Origin: Clostridium sp. CAG:967
GTDB lineage: Bacteria > Cyanobacteriota > Vampirovibrionia > Gastranaerophilales > Gastranaerophilaceae
NCBI GenBank assembly: GCA_000433095.1
Contig: HF991446.1
Location: 1 to 15,703 of the forward strand
DNA: 15,703 nt
Reading direction: 5' to 3'
This document shows positions 5,660 to 11,697 of this stretch, one piece after another. A program made the position numbers and the translations under genes. Numbering within the stretch: position 1 is the first letter of the stretch; the number at the start of each line of letters is the position of its first letter. Below the pieces are notes generated by a model. That model worked only from the letters and a program-made list of their open reading frames with translations. It did no database searches and was not told the origin of the DNA.

Positions 5660-7036
5660 ATGGCAGTAAAAGAAAAAAATAACGATTTCGGATTATTACC
5701 TCAGAATATCGAAGCTGAGGAAGCTGTATTAGGTGCGATTTTAGTTAATCCCAATGTGATTACAAAGGTTGTCGAAACTTTAAAACCTGAAAGTTTTTAC
5801 AAACCTGCTCACAGATATATTTATGAATCTATGCTGCAGCTGTTTAATTCCAATGAAAGAATAGATATTGTTTCTGTTTCCGATGTATTGAATTATAATT
5901 CAAAACTTGAGACAATAGGCGGTCGTGCATTCGTAAATGATTTGTGCTACAAAACGATTACCACTTCAAACATTGAATATTATGCAAAAATTGTTCAGGA
6001 AAAAGCTATTAAAAGGGCTTTAATCAACGCAGGTTCTGAAATAGTATCTTTTGGATACGATGTAAACCCTATTGATGAATCCCTCGATAGTGCCGAAAAG
6101 CTTATATTTGACATCGCTTCCAAAAAAGCTACATCGGATTTGGTTCATGTAAAAGACCTTGTTTTGAATACTTATGAAAAGATTGAGTACCGCTATGAGC
6201 ACAAGGATGAATTGACAGGTGTCCCAACGGATTTCTACGAATTGGATGCAATTTTAAACGGACTTCAAAAATCTGACCTTATAATCCTTGCAGCCCGTCC
6301 TGCAATGGGTAAAACGGCATTTGCATTGAACATTGCACAAAATGTAGCGATTAAGGCTAAAACTCCTGTTGCAATATTCTCGCTTGAAATGTCAAAGGAT
6401 CAGTTAATGCAGCGTATGTTGTGTTCTGAGGCTGAAATTGATTCTCAAAGAATTAAAACAGGTAACATGCAGAGCAAAGACTGGGAAAAACTGGCAACTG
6501 CAATGAATTCATTTGCTCAGGCTCCGATTTATATTGATGATACATCAGGCTGTACAATTACTGATATTCGTGCAAAATGCCGAAGACTAAAAATGGAAGA
6601 AAAAGACTTGGGCTTAATCCTGATAGACTATCTTCAATTAATGGAAGGTTCTGGCAGAGATGACCGTATGCAGCAGATTTCAGCAATATCAAGAGGTTTG
6701 AAAATTCTTGCAAAAGAACTTGATGTTCCGGTTATAGCGCTTTCGCAGTTGTCACGTGCAGTTGAATCACGTACAGATAAACGTCCTATGCTCTCAGACT
6801 TGAGAGAATCAGGTTCAATCGAGCAGGATGCTGATATTGTAATGTTTATTTATCGTGACGAATATTACAGAAAAGCAGAAGACGGCGAGGAAGACGTTCA
6901 GGCAAAAGCTGCTGCAAAGGGTGAATCTGAAATTATTATTGCAAAGCACAGAAACGGTTCTGTAGGAACTGTTAAGCTTCTATTCCAGGGCAATATCACG
7001 AAATTCAAAAACCCTATTAAAACTGATGCTTTTTAA
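5660..7036 (+). CDS. dnaB: Replicative DNA helicase DnaB
   Basis: Hexameric 5'-3' helicase that unwinds DNA at the fork and recruits primase. 458 aa, the normal length. Residues about 12-115 are the N-terminal helical domain (LPQNIEAEEAVLGAIL at its start). The RecA-like domain follows, with Walker A RPAMGKT near 212-218, Walker B LILIDYLQL near 317-325, the DLRESGSIEQDAD segment, and the arginine-finger/H4 region KHRNGSVGTVKLLF. No intein. ATG 5660 has AAGGAAAAGG just before it. Divergent from cinA. There is no terminator of its own: module A's promoter begins 13 bases after the stop, so dnaB transcripts could read into it. Confidence 0.98.
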   Translation: MAVKEKNNDFGLLPQNIEAEEAVLGAILVNPNVITKVVETLKPESFYKPAHRYIYESMLQLFNSNERIDIVSVSDVLNYNSKLETIGGRAFVNDLCYKTITTSNIEYYAKIVQEKAIKRALINAGSEIVSFGYDVNPIDESLDSAEKLIFDIASKKATSDLVHVKDLVLNTYEKIEYRYEHKDELTGVPTDFYELDAILNGLQKSDLIILAARPAMGKTAFALNIAQNVAIKAKTPVAIFSLEMSKDQLMQRMLCSEAEIDSQRIKTGNMQSKDWEKLATAMNSFAQAPIYIDDTSGCTITDIRAKCRRLKMEEKDLGLILIDYLQLMEGSGRDDRMQQISAISRGLKILAKELDVPVIALSQLSRAVESRTDKRPMLSDLRESGSIEQDADIVMFIYRDEYYRKAEDGEEDVQAKAAAKGESEIIIAKHRNGSVGTVKLLFQGNITKFKNPIKTDAF

Positions 7037-7048
7037 ATATTAATAATA

Positions 7049-7078
7049 TTGCATTTTATTAACCCGTTATGATATTAT
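7049..7078 (+). promoter_or_regulatory. Sense promoter of module A
   Basis: TTGCAT (7049-7054), 18-base spacer, TATTAT (7073-7078), start near 7085. The upstream TTAATAATATT (7040-7050) is shared with modules B and C. Confidence 0.65.
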
Positions 7079-7084
7079 TTATAT

Positions 7085-7151
7085 GGGTAAGTTTCCTATG
7101 CCTCCACGACACACATATTTTCGAAGAAATTGGTCGAAAGGAGGTGATAAT
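7085..7151 (+). promoter_or_regulatory. Structured leader of module A with anti-SD
   Basis: CCTCC (7101-7105) can pair with GGAGG (7140-7144) of the ribosome site AAAGGAGGTGAT, which matches the 16S rRNA tail over 12 bases. Next to it CGAC (7107-7110) pairs with GTCG (7133-7136), leaving AAA bulged. The same four-bp helix is CGCC/GGCG in B and CTAC/GTAG in C. A competing 5' hairpin GGTA/TGCC (7086-7089 with 7099-7102) overlaps the anti-SD. Confidence 0.7.
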
Positions 7152-7226
7152 ATGACAAGGCAAATAATAAAAGCTGCCATAATCGCAGTTATAGCAGCTC
7201 TTAAAATTGTTCTTTTGTTCATATAG
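7152..7226 (+). CDS. 24-aa hydrophobic cationic peptide, candidate type I toxin (A)
   Basis: The peptide starts MTRQIIKAAIIAV and ends LLFI, with three basic residues (R3, K7, K18), no acidic ones and otherwise almost only Ile, Ala, Leu and Val, so it should form one membrane helix. It has a near-maximal Shine-Dalgarno seven bases upstream. Sister peptides are encoded at 8872-8946 and, frameshifted, at 2440-2513; all share M-x-R-x-I-I-K and Ala9. The stop codon is inside the terminator stem. Size, composition, leader sequestration and converging antisense RNA resemble type I toxins such as TxpA, BsrG or Fst, but the sequence is not one I recognise. Toxicity is inferred. Confidence 0.75.
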   Translation: MTRQIIKAAIIAVIAALKIVLLFI

Positions 7227-7276
7227 GGAACGAAGAAAGCTCTAAAGGTCTAGCCACAATTAGGGCTTTTCCCTAT
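7163..7276 (-). ncRNA. Putative antisense (antitoxin) RNA, module A
   Basis: About 110 nt from the promoter at 7283-7310 to a hairpin inside the peptide gene: AGCTGC (7172-7177) with GCAGCT (7194-7199), and ATAA (7179-7182) with TTAT (7189-7192). In this strand the intervening 7178/7193 pair is a G-U wobble, whereas in the mRNA it is a C-A mismatch. TTTTATTATTTG follows as the release tract. Confidence 0.6.
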
Positions 7277-7277
7277 A
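7222..7277 (+). terminator. Compound terminator hairpin of module A
   Basis: Outer stem TATAGGGAA (7222-7230) with TTCCCTATA (7269-7277), containing the TAG stop codon. Inner stem AAGCTCTAA (7237-7245) with TTAGGGCTT (7260-7268), one U-G wobble that pairs only in the sense RNA. A loosely T-rich tail follows. Confidence 0.65.
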
Positions 7278-7282
7278 GAATT

Positions 7283-7310
7283 ATTATAACATATTTTTTA
7301 TAGAATTCAA
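7283..7310 (-). promoter_or_regulatory. Antisense promoter of module A
   Basis: TTGAAT (7305-7310), 16-base spacer, TATAAT (7283-7288). The last bases of the spacer, ATGT, and the spacing are the same in module C. The -35 overlaps the TGA stop of the DUF1796-type gene. Confidence 0.75.
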
Positions 7311-8029
7311 GTGTTATAATTAATAATATGTTTTAACTTTTTTCCTGTATTCCCGCAAAATCTGCTGTAATCGTTGTCAATATCTCCGTAATCGTTAATA
7401 AAACTTCTAATCCATTTACCATCTTTAATTCTGAAATTATCAACTATTACATGAATATCAGAATTTGAAATGTTTATAGGTTTTGAAGTGAGAATAATAA
7501 TTCTAAACGGTTTGCCGTTTCTTTTGTTTTTTAAAGTATCGTATAGTTTATTTATATTTTTCGCATCAATTATGTTTTCAAAATCAGCGTAAATGAAGTA
7601 AATCATTTTTTCAGATGCCATAAGTTCTAAAAAGTTACTAATTCTTTTTTTGTAGCGAGTATCGAACTGTTTTTTTGTAAGTTTGTAGTCGTGTGGAAAA
7701 AATTCTTTAGTGAGTTTAATATCCTCAAAAAAGTCAGTGAAGTTATTTTGAATAAGTTCAGTAGTTCTTTCTAAATCAAAACTGTATTTTAAATCAAATG
7801 GGAGCGTTTTTTCTCCGTAGATTTTTCTGGGTTTGAGTTTAATGGCAGTAGTTAGAACTCTAGGCAGACAGTCGCATCCTAGAGAAACAATGTGAAAGTT
7901 CTGTGTTTTAAATCTAATATAGTCCTCAAAAGAAAAATAAAACAAAAAGTTTCTAACGTTCTTTCTGAGCTTTTCGGGAAAGATAAAACAGGTGAGAAAC
8001 TTACATAATAATTTTTTTAGTTTAAGCAT
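7307..8029 (-). CDS. DUF1796-like putative papain-fold cysteine peptidase
   Basis: 240 aa. The family signature is at residues 47-57, HIVSLGCDCLPR, followed by TLPFDLKYSFDL near 73-84; PFD and the early Cys are typical of DUF1796 (putative papain-like cysteine peptidases found with polysaccharide or glycosyltransferase genes). Cys52 or Cys54 would be the nucleophile. The C-terminal half ('FRIIILTSKPI', 'HVIVDNF') is less conserved. No signal peptide, although residues 1-35 are basic and hydrophobic. Start 8029 has GAGGT five bases upstream; the ATG at 8074 has none. Its 3' end overlaps module A's antisense promoter, so its mRNA could read into that RNA. Substrate unknown. Confidence 0.7.
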   Translation of the reverse strand: MLKLKKLLCKFLTCFIFPEKLRKNVRNFLFYFSFEDYIRFKTQNFHIVSLGCDCLPRVLTTAIKLKPRKIYGEKTLPFDLKYSFDLERTTELIQNNFTDFFEDIKLTKEFFPHDYKLTKKQFDTRYKKRISNFLELMASEKMIYFIYADFENIIDAKNINKLYDTLKNKRNGKPFRIIILTSKPINISNSDIHVIVDNFRIKDGKWIRSFINDYGDIDNDYSRFCGNTGKKLKHIINYNT

Positions 8030-8048
8030 ATTTACCTCATAATATTTA

Positions 8049-8065
8049 ATTCTAAAAGTTAGAAT
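8049..8065. promoter_or_regulatory. Palindrome ATTCTAA-AAG-TTAGAAT
   Basis: Perfect 7-3-7 inverted repeat in the divergent spacer between the DUF1796-type gene and the XRE gene. The half-site TCTAA recurs in the palindrome at 8510-8525 on the other side of that XRE gene, suggesting one regulator binds both. Inferred. Confidence 0.45.
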
Positions 8066-8111
8066 GATTTTCAATAGAAGTGAGCAAAAAAAGAATCTAT
8101 CATATTAATAT

Positions 8112-8450
8112 ATGATTGATAGCAATAATATAAATAAAAACTTCGGAAGAAATTTAAAAAAATTAAGATTAGCTAAAGGTTTAACTCAAGAAAAATTAGC
8201 TGAAGCTTTAAAGATGCAGCCACAATCTATTGCTGTTATAGAAACAGGTCGTGCGTTTACATCCAGTGAAGTTATTGCAAACATTTCCAACTATTTCAAC
8301 GTTGAACCAGCTTTATTGTTTAAATCTGATTTCATTGAGCATACTGACAAAGAAGTTAATTTGAAAAAAGAAATAAGCCGTCAATTATCAGATTGCAGTC
8401 ACGATTTGTTGGAAAAGGTATACAATATTATTATTGCTTTGAAAAAATAA
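8112..8450 (+). CDS. XRE-family HTH regulator, 112 aa
   Basis: N-terminal Cro/cI domain, residues about 10-66: FGRNLKKLRLAKGLTQEKLA, EALKMQPQSIAVIETGRAFTS, and ISNYFNVEPALLF. A 40-residue C-terminal helical extension (KKEISRQLSDCSHDLLEKVY) probably dimerises. No Shine-Dalgarno precedes the ATG; a TATCAT -10 candidate at 8098-8103 would start transcription at the ATG. TCTAA/TTAGA palindromes lie on both sides of the gene, at 8049-8065 and 8510-8525, making autoregulation plausible. Followed on the same strand by a second, smaller XRE gene. Confidence 0.92.
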   Translation: MIDSNNINKNFGRNLKKLRLAKGLTQEKLAEALKMQPQSIAVIETGRAFTSSEVIANISNYFNVEPALLFKSDFIEHTDKEVNLKKEISRQLSDCSHDLLEKVYNIIIALKK

Positions 8451-8509
8451 AATCAGGTCTTTTTCATATAAATCTCCTTTTTTTTGCGTGTGAACAAATA
8501 TGTCAATAA

Positions 8510-8554
8510 TCTAATTGTAATTAGACATTATCTGATTGTCAACAGATAAATGTC
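8510..8554. promoter_or_regulatory. Two palindromic operators over a minus-strand promoter
   Basis: TCTAATT-GT-AATTAGA (8510-8525) is a perfect palindrome. GACATTATCTG with CAGATAAATGTC (8524-8554) is an inverted repeat with one unpaired base. On the minus strand TTGACA (8537-8542), 17 bases and TACAAT (8514-8519) form a good promoter whose two boxes lie inside these palindromes. Its transcript would run antisense to the 8112-8450 gene. Confidence 0.6.
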
Positions 8555-8572
8555 TACTGCAATGACAATATC

Positions 8573-8578
8573 TATAAT
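8573..8578 (+). promoter_or_regulatory. -10 box of the small XRE gene, leaderless
   Basis: Perfect TATAAT whose expected start site is the A of the ATG at 8585. No good -35 is visible, which may mean activator dependence. Confidence 0.55.
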
Positions 8579-8584
8579 GTGAAT

Positions 8585-8794
8585 ATGATAATAATTAATA
8601 TTTATAATGTTAAATGGAAAAGAAAATATACTTATAAAGAGATAGCCAAGTTTTCTGGTTTAAGTGATGCAACAATTACTAAAATAACCAGAGGCGAACA
8701 CGTTGACTTGAAATTGAGTACCCTTGAAAAGCTTGCTAAATTTTTTGAATGCTCTGTTAAAGATTTATTGGTTGAAGTGCCTGACAAGAATTAA
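8585..8794 (+). CDS. Minimal XRE-family HTH regulator, 69 aa
   Basis: Cro/cI-type domain throughout: KWKRKYTYKEIAKFSGLSDA, TITKITRGEHVDLKLST, LEKLAKFFECSVKDLLVE. This is the short 'cro-like' class often seen with mobile elements, but no phage or transposon gene is nearby. ATG 8585 is chosen because the TATAAT ends six bases upstream; GTG 8579 is also in frame. There is no Shine-Dalgarno, so a leaderless mRNA is likely. Paired operators upstream suggest cross-regulation with the 112-aa XRE protein. Downstream readthrough would stop at the 8900-8929 hairpin of module C. Confidence 0.9.
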   Translation: MIIINIYNVKWKRKYTYKEIAKFSGLSDATITKITRGEHVDLKLSTLEKLAKFFECSVKDLLVEVPDKN

Positions 8795-8800
8795 GTACAC

Positions 8801-8828
8801 TTGAAATCTTATTAAAACATGTTATAAT
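8801..8828 (+). promoter_or_regulatory. Antisense promoter of module C
   Basis: TTGAAA (8801-8806), 16-base spacer ending ATGT, TATAAT (8823-8828). It lies seven bases after the XRE stop and matches module A's antisense promoter in layout and sequence. Confidence 0.8.
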
Positions 8829-8835
8829 ATAAATA

Positions 8836-8874
8836 TAGGGTGGCTGTCCTGCCAGACAGCCGTTACAGACCCTA
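8836..8874 (-). terminator. Compound terminator hairpin of module C
   Basis: TAGGGT/ACCCTA outer stem containing the TAG stop codon, then a perfect seven-bp GGCTGTC/GACAGCC stem. The minus-strand sequence that follows is T-rich (ATATTTATATT). Confidence 0.65.
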
Positions 8875-8930
8875 AATGAAATAAACAATTAAATCAATTA
8901 AAAGCCTTATGCCTAGTAAGGCTTTTTTTA
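8836..8930 (+). ncRNA. Putative antisense (antitoxin) RNA, module C
   Basis: About 95 nt. It has a 5' double hairpin (TAGGGT 8836-8841 with ACCCTA 8869-8874; GGCTGTC 8842-8848 with GACAGCC 8855-8861), a 25-nt AT-rich single-stranded linker, and a strong terminator AAAAGCCTTA (8900-8909) with TAAGGCTTTT (8917-8926) plus seven T in all. Entirely complementary to the 3' end of the module C mRNA. This is the classic fold of a type I antitoxin RNA. Confidence 0.65.
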
Positions 8931-8946
8931 TTATTGTTCTTTCCAT
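8872..8946 (-). CDS. 24-aa hydrophobic cationic peptide, candidate type I toxin (C)
   Basis: Starts MERTIIKKALLGI and ends LIVYFI: basic residues R3, K7, K8 and R14, then a run of Leu/Ile suitable for one membrane helix. Exactly 75 nt, the same as module A, with the ribosome site AGAAAGGAGGTGAT, identical to the complement of the usual 16S rRNA 3' end. Acidic residues E2 and D18 make it less purely cationic than the module A peptide. Codons for K8-L16 also form the antisense terminator hairpin, so sequence is constrained on both strands. Function inferred from module architecture. Confidence 0.75.
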   Translation of the reverse strand: MERTIIKKALLGIRLLIDLIVYFI

Positions 8947-8952
8947 CTTATC

Positions 8953-9018
8953 ACCTCCTTTCTACCCTTGTTACAGTATTACTTGTTGTGTAGTCGGAGG
9001 TTAGCAGGTCTAACCCTA
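8953..9018 (-). promoter_or_regulatory. Structured leader of module C with anti-SD
   Basis: ACCTCC (9001-8996) can pair with GGAGGT (8958-8953), and CTAC (8993-8990) with GTAG (8965-8962), AAA bulged. The competing 5' hairpin GGTTAG/CTAACC (9010-9015 with 8999-9004, five-base loop) is perfect and shares bases with the anti-SD. Confidence 0.7.
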
Positions 9019-9025
9019 CGCATTT

Positions 9026-9054
9026 ATTATAGTATGACTTTGTTAAAAAGTAAA
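9026..9054 (-). promoter_or_regulatory. Sense promoter of module C
   Basis: TTTACT (9049-9054), 17-base spacer, TATAAT (9026-9031), start near 9018. The upstream 19 bases (9052-9070) are identical to those in front of module B. Confidence 0.7.
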
Positions 9055-9072
9055 TATTATTAAAATATATTG

Positions 9073-9474
9073 CTATTTATTTAGGTAATCTTCAAATGTT
9101 TTTATGTTAACCTTGTAGCCGCAGCCGTCATGAAGTTTGCCTGCAAAGTTAATCCTTTTTGCAGGATATTTTCTGCACATGGGAAGACGGTGTTTATAAT
9201 CCGAGCATAATCCATCGGGGGTTACAAGTTTACAGGCGAAAATAAGGTTTCCTTCATCGTCACGACCTTTTATATAAAATCTTTTGTAAGCAGGAAAAAG
9301 AAACTGCATTATTTTGAATTCTTTTTCCGTATATGTATCGTAGCTGTACATATAATTGCAGCATTTACCGCATTTTTTGCACTCGCCGGTAATCTTATAT
9401 GTTACTTTTTCAGGTACAAAATATGAACGGATTTCATTAAATATTACGTATAAAAAATCTAATATATTTGCCAT
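9073..9474 (-). CDS. YkgJ-type Cys-cluster (metal-binding) protein
   Basis: 133 aa. Contains CxxCxxCC at residues 32-39 (ECKKCGKCC), then single cysteines in ACKL, LCSDY, PMCRKYP and GCGY, the pattern of the zinc/iron-chelating YkgJ (UPF0153) family. The N-terminal 20 residues are hydrophobic and aromatic (ILDFLYVIF), perhaps a membrane or partner contact. ATG 9474 is chosen; upstream codons to 9522 overlap the divergent PBP gene start. No Shine-Dalgarno, and a TATAAA eight bases before the ATG suggests a near-leaderless mRNA. Biochemical role of the family is poorly defined; some members act in protein modification. Confidence 0.85.
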   Translation of the reverse strand: MANILDFLYVIFNEIRSYFVPEKVTYKITGECKKCGKCCNYMYSYDTYTEKEFKIMQFLFPAYKRFYIKGRDDEGNLIFACKLVTPDGLCSDYKHRLPMCRKYPAKRINFAGKLHDGCGYKVNIKTFEDYLNK

Positions 9475-9485
9475 TACATATATTT

Positions 9486-9491
9486 TATAAT
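9486..9491 (+). promoter_or_regulatory. -10 box for the PBP1A operon
   Basis: TATAAT about 30 bases before the PBP start; no strong -35 is seen. It overlaps the TATAAA of the divergent Cys-cluster gene, so the two promoters may compete. Confidence 0.5.
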
Positions 9492-9520
9492 AAAATAATG
9501 TAGTTGACGAGGGAGAGCTC

Positions 9521-11680
9521 ATGGCAAAATATTATGTAAACAGAAATTATACTGCCAAAGAAATGGCAAAAGCGAATATATCTAAGAACAGTAAGAAAAA
9601 AGGCGGATTTTTTTCTACTTTAAAATTTATTTTTATAATGGGATGTGCTTGTGTACTTGCGGGTATTGCATCTTTGCAGCTTTATCTTTCTTCGCTTCCT
9701 CCGATTAACAATTTGGAGCAGTTCAAACCGAATATTGTTACTAAAATATATTCATCTGACGGGGAAATAATCAAGACCTTTACGGCTTATACATATGAAA
9801 AAATTGAATTGAAAGATATCCCCGAAAACCTTAAGAAGGCTTTAATCGCAACCGAAGACAAAAACTTTTACCGTCATCATGGTTATGATATGACGGGTTT
9901 GGCACGTTCAACAGTGCAAAACCTTATAGCAGGACACGTTGTTCAGGGGGCAAGTACTATTACGCAGCAGCTTGCAAGAGTTTTGTTCCTTAATAATGAA
10001 AGAACTTTTGACAGAAAATTAAAAGAGTTGTTCATTGCTGCAAGAATTGAAAAAACAATTTCTAAAGACCAGATTTTAGAAATGTATATGAATAACGTTT
10101 ATCTCGGCGCAGGTGCTTATGGTGTGGAAGGTGCAGCACAGATTTACTTTGATAAACATTTAAAAGACTGTGATTTATCCGAGCTTGCATTGATTGCAGG
10201 TTTGCCTCAGGCGCCGTCTGTTTATTCTCCATTCAACAACATGGATTTGGCTGTAAAAAGACGTAATCAGGTTCTGATGCGTATGTACAAGATGAGATAC
10301 ATAACAAAAGATGAATATACACAGGCTAAAGAAGAAAAAGTAAAGCTGGCTAAAATGCCTCAATACTACACAACCAATAAAGCTCCGTATTTCTGTGATT
10401 ATGTAATGAAAGAGCTTGAAAAATTAGGTTTTGATGAAACAGAAATTTCTCAAGGCGGTTATAAAGTTGTAACAACACTTGATTATAAAGCTCAAAAAGC
10501 TGTTAATGATGCAATTGTCAATAACTTAAGAAATTACGGTTTAACAAAAGATAACAATCAGGCTGCTGTATTTGCTTACAGCCCTATTGACGGCAAGATA
10601 ATAGCTTATGCGGGCGGAAAAGATTATACAAAGAGCCAGTATGACAGGGTTACTCAGGCAGTAAGACCTCCGGGCTCATCATTTAAACCGTTTGTTTATG
10701 CTGCTGCAATGGAAAAAGGCATAAGTCCGAACGATATGATTGAAGACAGACCTGTAACTCTGGGGAAATGGTCGCCTCACAACTACGGAAATAAATACAG
10801 AGGAAAAATTCCCGTATATACAGCTTTAATGGTATCATCAAACGTTTGTGCCGCAAGAATGATTGAGGAAGTCGGTGTTCGTTCCGTAATTCAAACAGCA
10901 AGGGTTCTTGGAATTGAAACTCCTCTTGAATACGACTACACAATTGCGTTGGGTTCAAACGGCGTTAAACTTTTTGAATTCACAAGAGCTTACGGTGCAT
11001 TTGCAAACGGCGGTTTTGTTGTTCAGCCTTATTCGGTTGAACGTGTTGAAACTTCACGTGGAAAAGTTGTTTACAAAGCTCCGAAAACAAAAGTTTCACA
11101 CCAATTAAGCATGAATACTGCCGCTGAAATGACAGCAATGTTAAAAACAGTTATGACGAACGGTACAGGACGTGCCGCTTCGATAGGCAAACCTGCGGCA
11201 GGAAAAACAGGTACGACCGATGATAACAAAGATGCTTACTTTGTAGGTTATACACCGAATATTGTTACGGGTGTATGGGTTGGTAACGATGATAACACTG
11301 TTATGTCAAAAATAGTTCAGGGCGGTACTGTTCCTGCACTTATCTGGCGTGATGTTATGAAAGTTGCAACAGAACCTTACGGAAAAGCGGAATTTAATTA
11401 TCCTGAAGTTCAGTTAATACCTTTTGCAGCCGGTTCTAATGTAAAAATCATAGGCGGTGACGACAATGCCGAAAAACCTAAAGAGGAAGAAGCGGAAAAA
11501 CCTGTTAATTTAGATGAGGTTACAGCAGTAACTCCTGCTGATGTTGTTAAAAATGCAAACAAAAAGAATACTGAGCCTGCTGCTGTTACAGCACCTGTTG
11601 TTCCTAAACCTGCGGCACCTGCAAAACCTGCGGCTGCGCCTATACCTGTTCCAATGGCAGTTCCGGAAAGTCTTCACTAG
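9521..11680 (+). CDS. Bifunctional class A penicillin-binding protein (PBP1A family)
   Basis: Polymerises lipid II glycan strands and cross-links stem peptides in the periplasm. 719 aa: short basic cytoplasmic tail, one membrane anchor at about 30-56 (FIFIMGCACVLAGIASLQLY), GT51 domain with EDKNFYRHHG near 110 (catalytic Glu), QGASTITQQLAR and RKLKELFIAARIEK, then the transpeptidase with SSFK near 385 (Ser nucleophile), SSN near 438 and KTGT near 561. The last 70 residues are a charged, then Pro/Ala-rich tail (PKPAAPAKPAA) in place of PASTA repeats. GAGGGAG precedes ATG 9521. RNase HIII follows after 17 bases, probably in one operon. Confidence 0.96.
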   Translation: MAKYYVNRNYTAKEMAKANISKNSKKKGGFFSTLKFIFIMGCACVLAGIASLQLYLSSLPPINNLEQFKPNIVTKIYSSDGEIIKTFTAYTYEKIELKDIPENLKKALIATEDKNFYRHHGYDMTGLARSTVQNLIAGHVVQGASTITQQLARVLFLNNERTFDRKLKELFIAARIEKTISKDQILEMYMNNVYLGAGAYGVEGAAQIYFDKHLKDCDLSELALIAGLPQAPSVYSPFNNMDLAVKRRNQVLMRMYKMRYITKDEYTQAKEEKVKLAKMPQYYTTNKAPYFCDYVMKELEKLGFDETEISQGGYKVVTTLDYKAQKAVNDAIVNNLRNYGLTKDNNQAAVFAYSPIDGKIIAYAGGKDYTKSQYDRVTQAVRPPGSSFKPFVYAAAMEKGISPNDMIEDRPVTLGKWSPHNYGNKYRGKIPVYTALMVSSNVCAARMIEEVGVRSVIQTARVLGIETPLEYDYTIALGSNGVKLFEFTRAYGAFANGGFVVQPYSVERVETSRGKVVYKAPKTKVSHQLSMNTAAEMTAMLKTVMTNGTGRAASIGKPAAGKTGTTDDNKDAYFVGYTPNIVTGVWVGNDDNTVMSKIVQGGTVPALIWRDVMKVATEPYGKAEFNYPEVQLIPFAAGSNVKIIGGDDNAEKPKEEEAEKPVNLDEVTAVTPADVVKNANKKNTEPAAVTAPVVPKPAAPAKPAAAPIPVPMAVPESLH

Positions 11681-11697
11681 GTTATAAGGATAAAGTA

